From contig DAIRGA010000026.1 in assembly GCA_036794825.1 (NCBI GenBank), positions 1-64,000 on the forward strand: 64,000 nt of DNA, given 5' to 3'. Positions 24,687-34,430 of the stretch are shown piece by piece. The notes beneath the pieces are model-generated. The model saw nothing but the letters and a program-made list of their open reading frames with translations, was not told the DNA's origin and searched no databases. Origin of the DNA: RZYY01 sp036794825. Lineage in GTDB: Bacteria > Bacteroidota > Bacteroidia > Bacteroidales > 4484-276. Position numbers and translations under genes: made by a program. Within the stretch, counting starts at the first letter, position 1; the number at the start of each line of letters is the position of its first letter.

Positions 24687-27600
24687 ATGATGTTCACCGC
24701 AAAAAGCAACCATACCGAAATGTTTGAATTTCATATCCATAAAGATATCCGGAAAAAATACAGCCTTTATGCATCATTTTTTTCCACCAACGGAACTTTG
24801 ATTTTCGCCAACTTCCACGCAGTCAGACTATTTGTGTATAAAGTCAATCTACTCCGTCAACCCGAACTCCACCTCTATCCGGGAGAGGTGAATGCTGCCG
24901 GTCTCATCGAGGAGATTTACCACATAATTCTTCGTCAGTATGAAGAGCAGATAAATCCCGGCGTTTTTGCCAGAGCGGAGAGGGTTCTCGTTAAGGAGCT
25001 TGGGCAAAAGAGATTCAGCGACCTGATGCTTGATTTTGTTAACAACTTCCCCCCTACGGAGGTTTTCCTGGGAAAAATCTCACCCGGAAAATACCAGGAG
25101 CAAAGTACTTCCGGGCGGCAAAACCTGCTAATTACCATCGAGGAGATGATGATGCTATGGTTTGCCAATTTTAATCCCGGCAACAAAAAGCTGAACGAGT
25201 TGTTCAGCGAGATTTACCTTGCGGATTCAACTGGCTTCAGCCTCTTCAGCGAAAAGCTTGAGGCATTTTTTTCCAAAGAACCCCCATTTGGACCTGATAA
25301 TCAGGACATATTCACACTATTCAGAGCCCCCGTTGTGGTTCATCCCGACAATCTGAGTGCCCAATTAGATTATATTTTAGACAAATGGAAAAACCTTTTG
25401 CCTGAAAGCATTGTAATTCAATTGCTTAAAGGGAAAGACCTGTTTAAGGAAGATGTTACTATCGGGATGCCCGGCGGTGGCCCACCTCCCATGTCAGCCC
25501 CGGTTTATAAAGGTTTTGGCGATTTTCCCGAACATTTTACCATTGGAAAATCAGGGTACAGATATTTTGCCGAATCTACCACAGATTATGAAGAAACTGA
25601 GCAGTTTACCGATGACGCACATTGGATGCCTCGCGTGGTGTTGCTCGCCAAAAACACTTACGTCTGGCTGGATCAGCTTTCAAAAAAATATAACCGCGAC
25701 ATCCGCCGCCTGGATCAAATCCCCGATGAAGAACTAGATCAGTTGGCAAAATGGAATTTCACCGGCCTATGGCTCATCGGAATTTGGGAACGCAGCGAGG
25801 CATCTCGAAGGATCAAACACATAATGGGCAATACGGATGCTGTGTCGTCAGCCTATTCACTCTACGATTACGAAATTGCCCATGACCTTGGCGGAGAGGA
25901 GGCTTACCGGAATCTGAACGAGCGGGCGAAACTTCGTGGTATCAGGCTGGCCAGCGATATGGTTCCCAACCACACCGGGATTTATTCAAAATGGACTATC
26001 GAACATCCTGAATATTTCATTCAGTCAGCGTTACCGCCATTCCCGGGTTACACTTTCAATGGCGAAAACCTCTCTCTTCATTCTGATTTTGACATTAAGC
26101 TGGAAGATGGATATTACACCAAAACTGACGCTGCCGTTGTGTTTCAGTGGGTTGACAAACGCTCCGGCCAAACCCGGTACATTTACCATGGAAACGATGG
26201 CACTTCAATGCCCTGGAACGACACGGCACAGTTGAATATGCTCAGGCAAGAGGTTCGCGAAGCTGTTATCCAAAAAATATTTGAAGTTGCACGCCGCTTC
26301 TCCATCATCCGCTTTGATGCAGCGATGACACTGGCCAAGAAACATTTTTCGCGGCTCTGGTATCCGCGCCCGGGTATGGGTGGCGATATTCCTTCAAGAG
26401 CCGATTATGCCATGTCGAAGGAGGCTTTCGATGAACTGTTTCCGGTGGAATTTTGGCGCGAAGTGGTGGACAGGATGAACGAAACCATGCCCGAAACGCT
26501 TTTGCTCGCCGAAGCATTTTGGTTTATGGAGGGCTATTTTGTGCGAACACTCGGTATGCACAGGGTTTACAATTCGGCATTTATGCACATGCTGAAAAAT
26601 GAAGAAAATGCGAAGTACCGCGACCTGATCAACAACACACTTGAATTTGAGCCGGAAATACTCAAACGCTACGTCAATTTTATGAGTAACCCGGATGAAG
26701 AGACCGCTATCAGGCAATTCGGTACCGGTGATAAATACTTCGGAGTCTGCATTTTGATGAACACATTACCCGGCCTGCCCATGTTTGCTCATGGCCAGAC
26801 AGAAGGATTTGCTGAAAAGTATGGTATGGAATACCAACGAGCCTATTACAACGAGAATCCACAACCCTGGCTGGTAGAAAAACACGAACGAGAGATTTTC
26901 CCGATAACCCGAAGGCGCTACCTTTTCAGCGAGGTGGAGCATTTCAATTTCTTCGATTTTGTTGATGATTCGGGAACTGTTAATGAGAACGTTTTTGCCT
27001 TCACCAATCGTTCAGGACAAGAGAAAGCACTGGTGCTGTTTAACAATAAATATGAACAGGCTCATGGCAGGATAAGACATTCAGTACCAAAGCTTTCGAC
27101 GGGAGATGATGGTAAAAAATCACAAAGCCTTGCCTTTGCAGAAGCACTGAATCTTCAGGGCAACAATGATATATTTTACATTTTCCGTGAGCATATTTCA
27201 GGACTGGAGTATCTTCGAAGTGGCCGGGAACTCTTTGAGCAAGGATTTGCGTGGAATCTAAATGGTTTCGAATACAGGTTGTTTTGGGACTTCCAGGAAT
27301 TGAACGATACGACCGGCGAGTTGTTCCGGCTGCATCAAAAACTCCATGGCGATGGTGTTCAGGATATCAGGCGGGCAGCATGGGAACTTCGGCTTCAACC
27401 GATTCACGAGGCTTTTGGTACAATGTTCAGCAAAGAATTGATGGACAGCTTTTTAACAATGTTTTCCCAACAATCAGTAATCACAAAACAGAATGCTGAT
27501 TTTTCATCCTTCACTGCGGCATATCAGATCTTATTATCAAAGATAAGTCAGGAATTTTTTGTAAGAGATAAAGAGCAGGATTTCCTCCAAAAACTGCGAG

Positions 27601-28298
27601 CTGTTGAAAAATTGCTCCGGTTTTTGACTTTAAAAGAAGAGCTTCATAATGATCGCAGATTAAATCCGGAAAAATCCTTATTGGTGATTGATCCCGGATT
27701 TATGAACCGGGAAAAAGCCATTATCCTGCTGGTTTACATCATTGCAAGCAACCTGAAAGAATCAATTGTTGAAACTCCGGATGAGGATGCAATAGTCTCA
27801 CTGCTCAAACTGCAATACCCACTGATGAATCTGTTCAAAAGTACCGGATCCGGTCAGGACGAAATCATACGAAACATCCTGTTGGCCAATATTTTAATTA
27901 AATATGGAATCGGTTTCTTTGATTTTGGTCACTTGGCAGAAAACCCGCTAACCGAAGAGGAAGCCTCAATCAGATTCAAGGAAATTGTAGGTAAAAATGC
28001 CAGAATAGCCATCCAAATACTTGAAGATGTGAATATTCAAAGTTTCATTGGAGTTAATACCTACAAAGAAGTTGTTTATTTCAGCAAAGAACTCTTTACC
28101 CTTTTAACCAACTGGCTATGCACAATTTCGATACTGAATTATTTCGAAAATCAAGATTTGGAAGAAAATGAATTGTTACTGATTGTCAGCAAGACTCTCG
28201 AATTCAGAAATCTCACCTGGAAAATATCTGAACAATCAGGATATCAACTTGATATATTGAAGGAAAAGATTATAGAATACAGCAAGTCCGATGAATGA
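24687..28298 (+). CDS. Large cytoplasmic GH13-like alpha-amylase family protein
   Basis: The protein is 1203 residues with no signal peptide. The catalytic TIM barrel spans about 330-730. GH13 region I is DMVPNH (about 424), region II IIRFDAAMTLAKKH with the nucleophile Asp near 544, and region III LLAEAFWF with the acid/base Glu near 609. Region IV reads FMSNPDEETA near 668, where the usual His before the Asp is Pro. About 300 residues before the barrel and 450 after it are largely helical and unfamiliar. The substrate is probably an alpha-glucan or maltosyl compound inside the cell, but a transferase or inactive role is possible. Similar giants exist in Chlorobi and Bacteroidota (memory, not checked). 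Confidence 0.75.
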   Translation: MMFTAKSNHTEMFEFHIHKDIRKKYSLYASFFSTNGTLIFANFHAVRLFVYKVNLLRQPELHLYPGEVNAAGLIEEIYHIILRQYEEQINPGVFARAERVLVKELGQKRFSDLMLDFVNNFPPTEVFLGKISPGKYQEQSTSGRQNLLITIEEMMMLWFANFNPGNKKLNELFSEIYLADSTGFSLFSEKLEAFFSKEPPFGPDNQDIFTLFRAPVVVHPDNLSAQLDYILDKWKNLLPESIVIQLLKGKDLFKEDVTIGMPGGGPPPMSAPVYKGFGDFPEHFTIGKSGYRYFAESTTDYEETEQFTDDAHWMPRVVLLAKNTYVWLDQLSKKYNRDIRRLDQIPDEELDQLAKWNFTGLWLIGIWERSEASRRIKHIMGNTDAVSSAYSLYDYEIAHDLGGEEAYRNLNERAKLRGIRLASDMVPNHTGIYSKWTIEHPEYFIQSALPPFPGYTFNGENLSLHSDFDIKLEDGYYTKTDAAVVFQWVDKRSGQTRYIYHGNDGTSMPWNDTAQLNMLRQEVREAVIQKIFEVARRFSIIRFDAAMTLAKKHFSRLWYPRPGMGGDIPSRADYAMSKEAFDELFPVEFWREVVDRMNETMPETLLLAEAFWFMEGYFVRTLGMHRVYNSAFMHMLKNEENAKYRDLINNTLEFEPEILKRYVNFMSNPDEETAIRQFGTGDKYFGVCILMNTLPGLPMFAHGQTEGFAEKYGMEYQRAYYNENPQPWLVEKHEREIFPITRRRYLFSEVEHFNFFDFVDDSGTVNENVFAFTNRSGQEKALVLFNNKYEQAHGRIRHSVPKLSTGDDGKKSQSLAFAEALNLQGNNDIFYIFREHISGLEYLRSGRELFEQGFAWNLNGFEYRLFWDFQELNDTTGELFRLHQKLHGDGVQDIRRAAWELRLQPIHEAFGTMFSKELMDSFLTMFSQQSVITKQNADFSSFTAAYQILLSKISQEFFVRDKEQDFLQKLRAVEKLLRFLTLKEELHNDRRLNPEKSLLVIDPGFMNREKAIILLVYIIASNLKESIVETPDEDAIVSLLKLQYPLMNLFKSTGSGQDEIIRNILLANILIKYGIGFFDFGHLAENPLTEEEASIRFKEIVGKNARIAIQILEDVNIQSFIGVNTYKEVVYFSKELFTLLTNWLCTISILNYFENQDLEENELLLIVSKTLEFRNLTWKISEQSGYQLDILKEKIIEYSKSDE

Positions 28299-28335
28299 AG
28301 AATGGGTTAACAAGCGTGTCAGGAGCACTCAGGGA

Positions 28336-30246
28336 TTAGGAAAAATCCAGTTTTGAGATAATGGGTTCAAGATCCGAAAAATTGAATGGTTTTGTCAGAT
28401 AGCCATTCATTCCCAATTCTATGCATTTCTTTTTATCTTCTGATGTGGCGTTGGCTGTCAGGGCAATGATGACTGATTTTTTGCTCACGTTATTCTCAAT
28501 CTCGCGCATCCTTATCAGCCGGGTGGCATCATATCCGTCCATCTCCGGCATCTGGATGTCCATCAGGATAACATCATGCTGGCGCATCGAAGCCTTTTCA
28601 AAAGCAATCATACCATTTTCAGCCACATCGAAAGAGATGCCTTTTTTGTTGAGTATCGAGCCAACCACTTTGAGATTGAGCAGGTTATCATCCACAACAA
28701 GGAAAAATAGTTCTTTGATCATATCATTGGCAACATTATCCAAGTATTCAAAATCGAGTATAATGCTGAAAATGTTGCCAATCTCAGGGGTGCTTTCATA
28801 TTTGAGCGAGCCGCCCATCAATTCACATAAACTCTGCGAAATTGACAGACCAAGTCCACTGCCTCCGTAGGTTCGAGTGATTTCCTGGCTACCTGATTTT
28901 ACTTCATCGAAAGTAATACTGCCGTTGTCGGATGTAATTCCCAGTCCGTTATCCCTTACTTCAAATCTAAGCTTAACTATGTTTTGTGTTGTATCTACCT
29001 TCGAAACAATCACTTCAATCGTTCCATTTTCGGTAAACCTGATGGAATTATTAAGCAGGTTGCTGATGATCTGCCCAAGCCTTAGCGAATCACCCTTAAT
29101 TTGCTGTGGCACCTGTGGATCAATGGTCAATTTGAGTCTGTTTTCTTTTTGGCCTGCCAAAGTTTCATAAGATTTCACCAGAGACTTTAACTCTTCATGA
29201 AGGTTAAAAACAGAAATTTCAATTTTGATCTGGTTGGCCTCAATCCTTGACAGATCAAGCATATCGTTGAGGAGCTTATGCAATTTGTTGGCAGAGTATT
29301 GCATAATGGACACGCTTTCCTTCAATTCGGCAGAAAGCTCACTCTCCTGAAGAATCTCAATCATTCCCAGGATGGAGTTCAGCGGATTTCTAGCTTCATG
29401 ACTCATATTGGCCAGGAATATTGATTTCGAACGCGTGGCATCCTCAGCCTTTTGCTTGGCCATTAAAAGTTGCTCCTTTGAAGCCATTTCATGGGTAATA
29501 TCGCGGATAACCCATTGATAACCCTTAAGTTCGTAATCATCGGAAAACAGCGCTCTCACCAGCGAAGATGCAGAGAGCCTGTGATTCTCCGAAATCATCA
29601 GTTGGTGTTGAATCTCGACCATAGGGCTGGATGGACTAAGCTTGGTCAAAATCTCGCCTAATCTGATACTTTCTTCTTCTGGTATCCATTGGAAGATTGA
29701 TTTTTCTGAAATGCTCTCGGCATCAATACCAATGGTAGTGGAAAACGAATTATTAACAAAGTTTATAATCAGATTGCTGTTGGTTCTGCAAATCATATCG
29801 GTTTGATCCTGTACCACATCCATAAACTGCCTTCTCGATTCGGAGAGCTCGTGTTTTATCCGGTCGAGGTCGAGAAAGACTTTTACTTTGCTGATTAAAA
29901 TCTCGAAGTTGAACGGCTTGGTTATGTAATCCACTGCACCGGTCTGGTAGCCTTTATAAACACTGAGCTGATCGAAATAAACGGCGGTTAGGAAAATAAT
30001 TGGAGTGAACTGATTCCGGCGTCCCTGCCTGATTTGCTCAGCTACCTCATAGCCGTTCATTCCAGGCATTTGTATGTCAATTATGATGAGTGCAAAATCA
30101 TGCTGTTTAATTCTTAGCAAGGCTTCATGACCGCTTTGAGCCTTAAATATGTCGACCTTGAGTTTTCGCATGTTGCCTTCGAGGGTGACCAGGTTTACCT
30201 CGAGGTCGTCAATGATTAAAATTTTGGGAGTATATTCGGTTGCCAT
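28336..30246 (-). CDS. Hybrid sensor histidine kinase (REC-PAS-HK-REC)
   Basis: The 636-residue cytoplasmic protein has four parts. First is a receiver (ILIIDDLEVN, phospho-Asp in IIIDIQMPGMNGYE, Lys in DYITKPFN). A PAS domain follows (DMICRTNSNLIINFVNNSF, GYQWVIRDITHEM). The kinase shows FLANMSHEARNPLNSILG with the phospho-His, NLLNNSIRFTENG, VRDNGLGI and GGSGLGLSISQ. The second receiver has VVDDNLLNLKV, ILMDIQMPEMDGYDA and NGYLTKPFN. All phosphotransfer residues are intact. The downstream target is not encoded nearby. The gene is convergent with the GH13-like gene and has the tRNA upstream of its start. Confidence 0.9.
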   Translation of the reverse strand: MATEYTPKILIIDDLEVNLVTLEGNMRKLKVDIFKAQSGHEALLRIKQHDFALIIIDIQMPGMNGYEVAEQIRQGRRNQFTPIIFLTAVYFDQLSVYKGYQTGAVDYITKPFNFEILISKVKVFLDLDRIKHELSESRRQFMDVVQDQTDMICRTNSNLIINFVNNSFSTTIGIDAESISEKSIFQWIPEEESIRLGEILTKLSPSSPMVEIQHQLMISENHRLSASSLVRALFSDDYELKGYQWVIRDITHEMASKEQLLMAKQKAEDATRSKSIFLANMSHEARNPLNSILGMIEILQESELSAELKESVSIMQYSANKLHKLLNDMLDLSRIEANQIKIEISVFNLHEELKSLVKSYETLAGQKENRLKLTIDPQVPQQIKGDSLRLGQIISNLLNNSIRFTENGTIEVIVSKVDTTQNIVKLRFEVRDNGLGITSDNGSITFDEVKSGSQEITRTYGGSGLGLSISQSLCELMGGSLKYESTPEIGNIFSIILDFEYLDNVANDMIKELFFLVVDDNLLNLKVVGSILNKKGISFDVAENGMIAFEKASMRQHDVILMDIQMPEMDGYDATRLIRMREIENNVSKKSVIIALTANATSEDKKKCIELGMNGYLTKPFNFSDLEPIISKLDFS

Positions 30247-30479
30247 TCTTGCAAAATAATTCGTTTAAGAGCCAATTTTAAGCAACTGCAAAAATGGTAC
30301 ATTTTAGACTATTTGAAATCCGTAGGCCAATATTTTTTGTTAAATCGGCTGATTTTCGAATTTTTTGAGGCTGAGTTTTGTCAGTTGACCAAAAAGTAGC
30401 ACTTTTGCACAAGTTTTAAGAGAAAAATTTTCATTTGAAACTCCCAATTTTGGAAATCAAATTCCCAAATTTAAAATGA

Positions 30480-30551
30480 GGCCTCATAGTTCAAGGGATA
30501 GAACGGAAGTTTCCTAAACTTTAAATCCAGGTTCGAGTCCTGGTGAGGCTA
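30480..30551 (+). tRNA. tRNA-Arg (anticodon CCU)
   Basis: A full cloverleaf can be drawn. The acceptor stem GGCCTCA (30480-30486) pairs with TGAGGCT (30544-30550), with a G-U first pair. The D stem is GTTC/GAAC, the anticodon stem GAAGT/ACTTT with loop TTCCTAA, and the T stem CCAGG/CCTGG with loop TTCGAGT. The discriminator is A and no CCA is encoded. Anticodon CCU reads AGG, so it is an arginine tRNA. The rest of the 30247-30630 gap, mostly AT-rich, shows nothing else clear. Confidence 0.95.
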
Positions 30552-30630
30552 CAAAAACCCTTCCGTCATTTAGTATTATGATACTGAATATGAATGTTTT
30601 ACATACTAAAAATCATCAAATTTTCCTGAC

Positions 30631-33552
30631 ATGTTTACTGCAAAAGCTTCCAAAATCGGATTAGCGTTGATTTTGCTTTTTGCTCTGCAAATCAATGCGT
30701 TCAGTCAAAAAAAATACGAGTACGAAACTGTTGATGGCGACCCGCTCAACGCCCGGATTTACACGTTGGATAACGGACTGAAAGTGTACCTTTCGGTGCA
30801 AAATGAAGAGCCAAGGATCCAGACATTTGTGGCGGTAAAAGTGGGCAGCAAGAATGATCCCGCCGAAACTACCGGCCTTGCACACTATTTTGAACATATG
30901 ATGTTTAAAGGAACACCAAACTTCGGAACATTGGACTGGAATAAAGAAAAAGTCCTGATCCAGGAGATTGAGGATCTTTTTGAAGTTTATCGCACCGAAA
31001 CCGACCCGGCAGTAAGAGCAGCCATCTACAAAAAGATTGACAGCATTTCATATGTTGCTTCAACGCTGGCAATTCCCAACGAGTACGACAAACTGATGAC
31101 AGCTATCGGGTCGCAAGGCACCAATGCAGCAACCTCCAATGATTATACGATGTATATCGAAAATATTCCATCCAACCAGATTTACAATTGGGCAATGATT
31201 CAGGCTGACAGGTTTAGTAATCCAGTACTCAGACTTTTTCATACAGAACTGGAGACAGTTTATGAGGAGAAAAACATGTCCCTGACCAACGACGGACGCA
31301 AAGCATCCGAAGCCCTTATGCAGGGACTTTTTCCACATCATCCTTACGGATTACAGACTACACTGGGCGAGGCGGAACACCTGAAAAACCCATCAATGAA
31401 AAATATCCGTGAATTTTTTGATATTTATTATGTGCCTAATAATATGGCCGTTGTAATGGCCGGGGATTTTGATCCCGATGAAGCCATAGTAATTATAGAT
31501 AAAACTTTCGGTCAGCTCAATTCCGGGAATGTTCCACAACTCAGATTCAAACCCGAGCAACCCATCACAGAGCCTGTCGTTAAGGAAGTTGTGGGACTTG
31601 AAGCCGAAAGTGTTCAGCTTGCATGGAGATTCGAAGGATCGAACTCGGAACAAACCCCGGTACTTGATATGATCGCTATGATTTTGTACAATGGTAGAGC
31701 TGGTTTGATTGACCAAAACCTGAACAAACAAATGGCAACACTGGGATCGAGCGCATTTGCCCGCATTATGACCGACTACTCTTCACTCACCCTAAGTGGT
31801 CGCAACAAGGGTGGACAGTCACTGGATGAGGTGAGAGATCTTCTTCTGGGTGAAGTGGATAAGTTGAAAAAAGGTGATTTTCCTGACTGGCTGATGGAGG
31901 CCGCAATCAACAACCTGAAGCTGCAGGAAATGCGCCGGATCGAATCGGCACGCTCACGGGCATGGGTAATGGCAGGAAGTTTCCTTAACGATATTCCCTG
32001 GAAAAGAACCGTAAACTATGTCAACACACTGAGCGAAATCAAAAGAGAGGATGTCATTAAATTTGCCAATGAACACCTGGGAAACAACAATTATGTGATT
32101 GTTTACAAACGCCAGGGACAGGCAAACGACATAGCCAAAGTTGAAAAACCACCGATCACCCCTATTTTCATCAACCGTGAGGCCGAATCTGATATGCTGA
32201 AGCAGATCAAATCGTCTAAAGTGCCGCAGCTTAATCCCGTATTCCTCGATTATTCGAAGGACATTGTAAGAAAACAACTCACCAACGGTATCGAAGTTCT
32301 CTATATCGAAAATATTGAAAACCCGACATTTAGCCTCACTTACATCTTCCCGTATGGCAATTTTCACGACAAGCAATTAACCTTCGCAGCGTCATTTTTA
32401 AATTTTATGGGAACCAAAAAGATGTCTGCAGAAGATATCAGCAATGAGTTTTATAAGCTGGCTTGTACTTTCAGCGTGAGAGTTGACGACGAAGAAACAC
32501 GGGTCACCCTTTCGGGTCTCAGTGAAAATCTGAAAAAAGCAATGGTACTTTTTGAAGATTTAATAGCCAACGCAAAGGCTGAGCCTAAGGACCTCACATC
32601 ATTTATTGCCAATACAAAAAAAGCCCGTCTTGACAGCAAAGCTAATCAGCGTTCCAATTTCCAGGCACTGGTGAATTACTCGATGTACGGCCCAAAAAAT
32701 CCAACCACCTTCACCCTCACTAACAACGAACTTGACAAACTTACACCGGAAAATCTGGTTTCGGCCATGCAACAATTGTGGAGAATGGAACACAACATCG
32801 CCTTTTATGGCCCGCAATCTGCTGATGAAGTTGTGAACCTCATTGAAACCCATCATAAAGTTCCGAAAAAACTCACTTCAGTGGACAAAGCGCCCCAGTT
32901 TAAACCATTGGAGACCAGCGAAGAGATAGTCTATTTTGCACATTATGAGGCCAATCAGTCCTATCTTCAAACCATCTCAAAAGGGATTCAATATGATAAA
33001 GAATTGCTTCCTGAGGTCTCTCTTTACAATAGCTATTTCGGGGGTGGAATGAATGCCATCGTATTTCAGGAAATGAGAGAAAAGCGCGGACTTGCTTATT
33101 CATCATCCTCAGCTTATCGCCCGCCATCAAGCCCGGATGGAAATTTCATGAACACCAGTTTTATTGCCACGCAAAACGATAAGGTCATTGATGCCTTTGA
33201 GGCTTTCAACGATCTTTTCAACAATATCCCACTCTCCGAAAACGCTTTTAAACTGGCCAAAGACCAAATTATCTCGGATATTCAAACCCAGCGGATTACC
33301 AAATCAGGCATCATCTTTTCGTATCTCGACGACAAAAAATTCGGATTTGATACCGACAGAAGAAAGCTGTTTTATGACCAGGTTCCTTCGATGACACTTG
33401 AGGATGTGAAAGCCTTCAATGAGAAATTTGTAAAAGAAAAACCAAAAAGTTACGTTATCCTCGGACATCGTGACCAGGTGGATTTTGCAGAAATTGAAAA
33501 GCTATTTGGACCGGTGAAAAAACTAACCGAATCTGACTTGTTTATCTTTTAA
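30631..33552 (+). CDS. M16 family zinc protease, two-domain, exported
   Basis: The 973-residue protein has a signal peptide (ending NAFSQKK). The inverted zinc motif HYFEH is followed about 75-80 residues later by ELETVYEEKNM, which supplies the third ligand. A second, non-catalytic M16 half begins near residue 545 (LTNGIEVLYIENIENPTFSLTYIFPYG) and contains YFGGGMNAIVFQEMREKRGLAYS, the substrate-clamp pattern. This is the pitrilysin/insulinase-like layout common in the Bacteroidota periplasm. It degrades peptides; specificity is unknown. Its stop overlaps the start of the next gene by one base. Confidence 0.92.
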   Translation: MFTAKASKIGLALILLFALQINAFSQKKYEYETVDGDPLNARIYTLDNGLKVYLSVQNEEPRIQTFVAVKVGSKNDPAETTGLAHYFEHMMFKGTPNFGTLDWNKEKVLIQEIEDLFEVYRTETDPAVRAAIYKKIDSISYVASTLAIPNEYDKLMTAIGSQGTNAATSNDYTMYIENIPSNQIYNWAMIQADRFSNPVLRLFHTELETVYEEKNMSLTNDGRKASEALMQGLFPHHPYGLQTTLGEAEHLKNPSMKNIREFFDIYYVPNNMAVVMAGDFDPDEAIVIIDKTFGQLNSGNVPQLRFKPEQPITEPVVKEVVGLEAESVQLAWRFEGSNSEQTPVLDMIAMILYNGRAGLIDQNLNKQMATLGSSAFARIMTDYSSLTLSGRNKGGQSLDEVRDLLLGEVDKLKKGDFPDWLMEAAINNLKLQEMRRIESARSRAWVMAGSFLNDIPWKRTVNYVNTLSEIKREDVIKFANEHLGNNNYVIVYKRQGQANDIAKVEKPPITPIFINREAESDMLKQIKSSKVPQLNPVFLDYSKDIVRKQLTNGIEVLYIENIENPTFSLTYIFPYGNFHDKQLTFAASFLNFMGTKKMSAEDISNEFYKLACTFSVRVDDEETRVTLSGLSENLKKAMVLFEDLIANAKAEPKDLTSFIANTKKARLDSKANQRSNFQALVNYSMYGPKNPTTFTLTNNELDKLTPENLVSAMQQLWRMEHNIAFYGPQSADEVVNLIETHHKVPKKLTSVDKAPQFKPLETSEEIVYFAHYEANQSYLQTISKGIQYDKELLPEVSLYNSYFGGGMNAIVFQEMREKRGLAYSSSSAYRPPSSPDGNFMNTSFIATQNDKVIDAFEAFNDLFNNIPLSENAFKLAKDQIISDIQTQRITKSGIIFSYLDDKKFGFDTDRRKLFYDQVPSMTLEDVKAFNEKFVKEKPKSYVILGHRDQVDFAEIEKLFGPVKKLTESDLFIF

Positions 33553-34274
33553 TGGCATTTTTCAGAATTAAAATCATCATCTTTTTCATATTTATCCTGG
33601 CTGGGAAGATTTTCAGCCAGGATAAATATGTTACTTTTGGATTGCAGGTTGAGCCACTGATTCCCAGCGATTTAATCAGGTCAAACAATGTAAAGGCATT
33701 CGCCCAGGAAGTTGAATTTTCAGCAGATCCGCTTTCAGGTTTTGGATATGGCGCCAATGTCTCTTTTCATTTTCACCCCAAAATGGCCGTGCAATCCGGA
33801 ATTAACTACCTTAAACGTGATTCAAAGATAGTTTCTCTTGAGCCTGATGGCTTTACCCTCGACCTGCAATATACTATTGATAACTTCGAAATTCCGCTTA
33901 CCTTCAACTACTATGTCCGGCTTGGCGAGAAACTTTATATGGATGGGTCATTAGGGCTATCTTTCCAGTTTCTTCCCGGGGAGGTGAAAGCACGTGAGTT
34001 CCTGCAAAACACTACTGGAGGTTACATCTACGATTTTTCCCAGCTATCTGCACGAAACTATTGGGTAATGCCTGTTTTCAGGGGCGGTTTTGGTTTTGAG
34101 TACCGTACTGAAAAAAGTGGTTCCTTTTACGTTGGGCCAGTCTTCAGGCTATTTTCAACACTTTATTACACGCAAATCATCTATGTGCACAACGACATCA
34201 ACATCAGCAATCTGGTAATTGAGCCTGTTAGTGACTATTTCAGCATTTCCGTCAGGTATATTTTCCCACATTGA
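33552..34274 (+). CDS. Outer-membrane beta-barrel protein (porin-like)
   Basis: This 240-residue protein has a signal peptide (ending GKIFSQD) and a series of amphipathic strands, for example GYGANVSFHFHPKMAVQSGINYLKR, FEIPLTFNYYVRLGEKLYMDGSLGLSF and FGFEYRTEKSGSFYVGPVFRL. It ends in aromatic FSISVRYIFPH. These are features of small OmpW/OprF-like barrels of Bacteroidota. Its ATG overlaps the M16 protease stop (TAATG), so the two are translationally coupled. No specific function can be given. Confidence 0.75.
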   Translation: MAFFRIKIIIFFIFILAGKIFSQDKYVTFGLQVEPLIPSDLIRSNNVKAFAQEVEFSADPLSGFGYGANVSFHFHPKMAVQSGINYLKRDSKIVSLEPDGFTLDLQYTIDNFEIPLTFNYYVRLGEKLYMDGSLGLSFQFLPGEVKAREFLQNTTGGYIYDFSQLSARNYWVMPVFRGGFGFEYRTEKSGSFYVGPVFRLFSTLYYTQIIYVHNDINISNLVIEPVSDYFSISVRYIFPH

Positions 34275-34398
34275 TTACTCCAGCCTCGTTCCAGCTCTTA
34301 TCACACATAAATTCAATGATCTGCTGTTAACAGTGAGTCGTGAGTTGTCTTCATCTTCAACAAAAAAATTTTACAGTCTGGCAGTTCACAAATTGGCT

Positions 34399-34426
34399 TA
34401 CCTTTGTTCATCAACAAAACAGGAGG
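34399..34426 (+). promoter_or_regulatory. Predicted promoter and unusual strong RBS for the pirin gene
   Basis: TACCTTTG (34399-34406) matches the -7 consensus TAnnTTTG exactly. A textbook Shine-Dalgarno AGGAGG (34421-34426) follows 4 nt before the ATG at 34431. Strong SD sites are uncommon in this phylum, and here the site also decides the start over the TTG at 34404. The leader is only about 18 nt. Confidence 0.55.
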
Positions 34427-34430
34427 CAAT

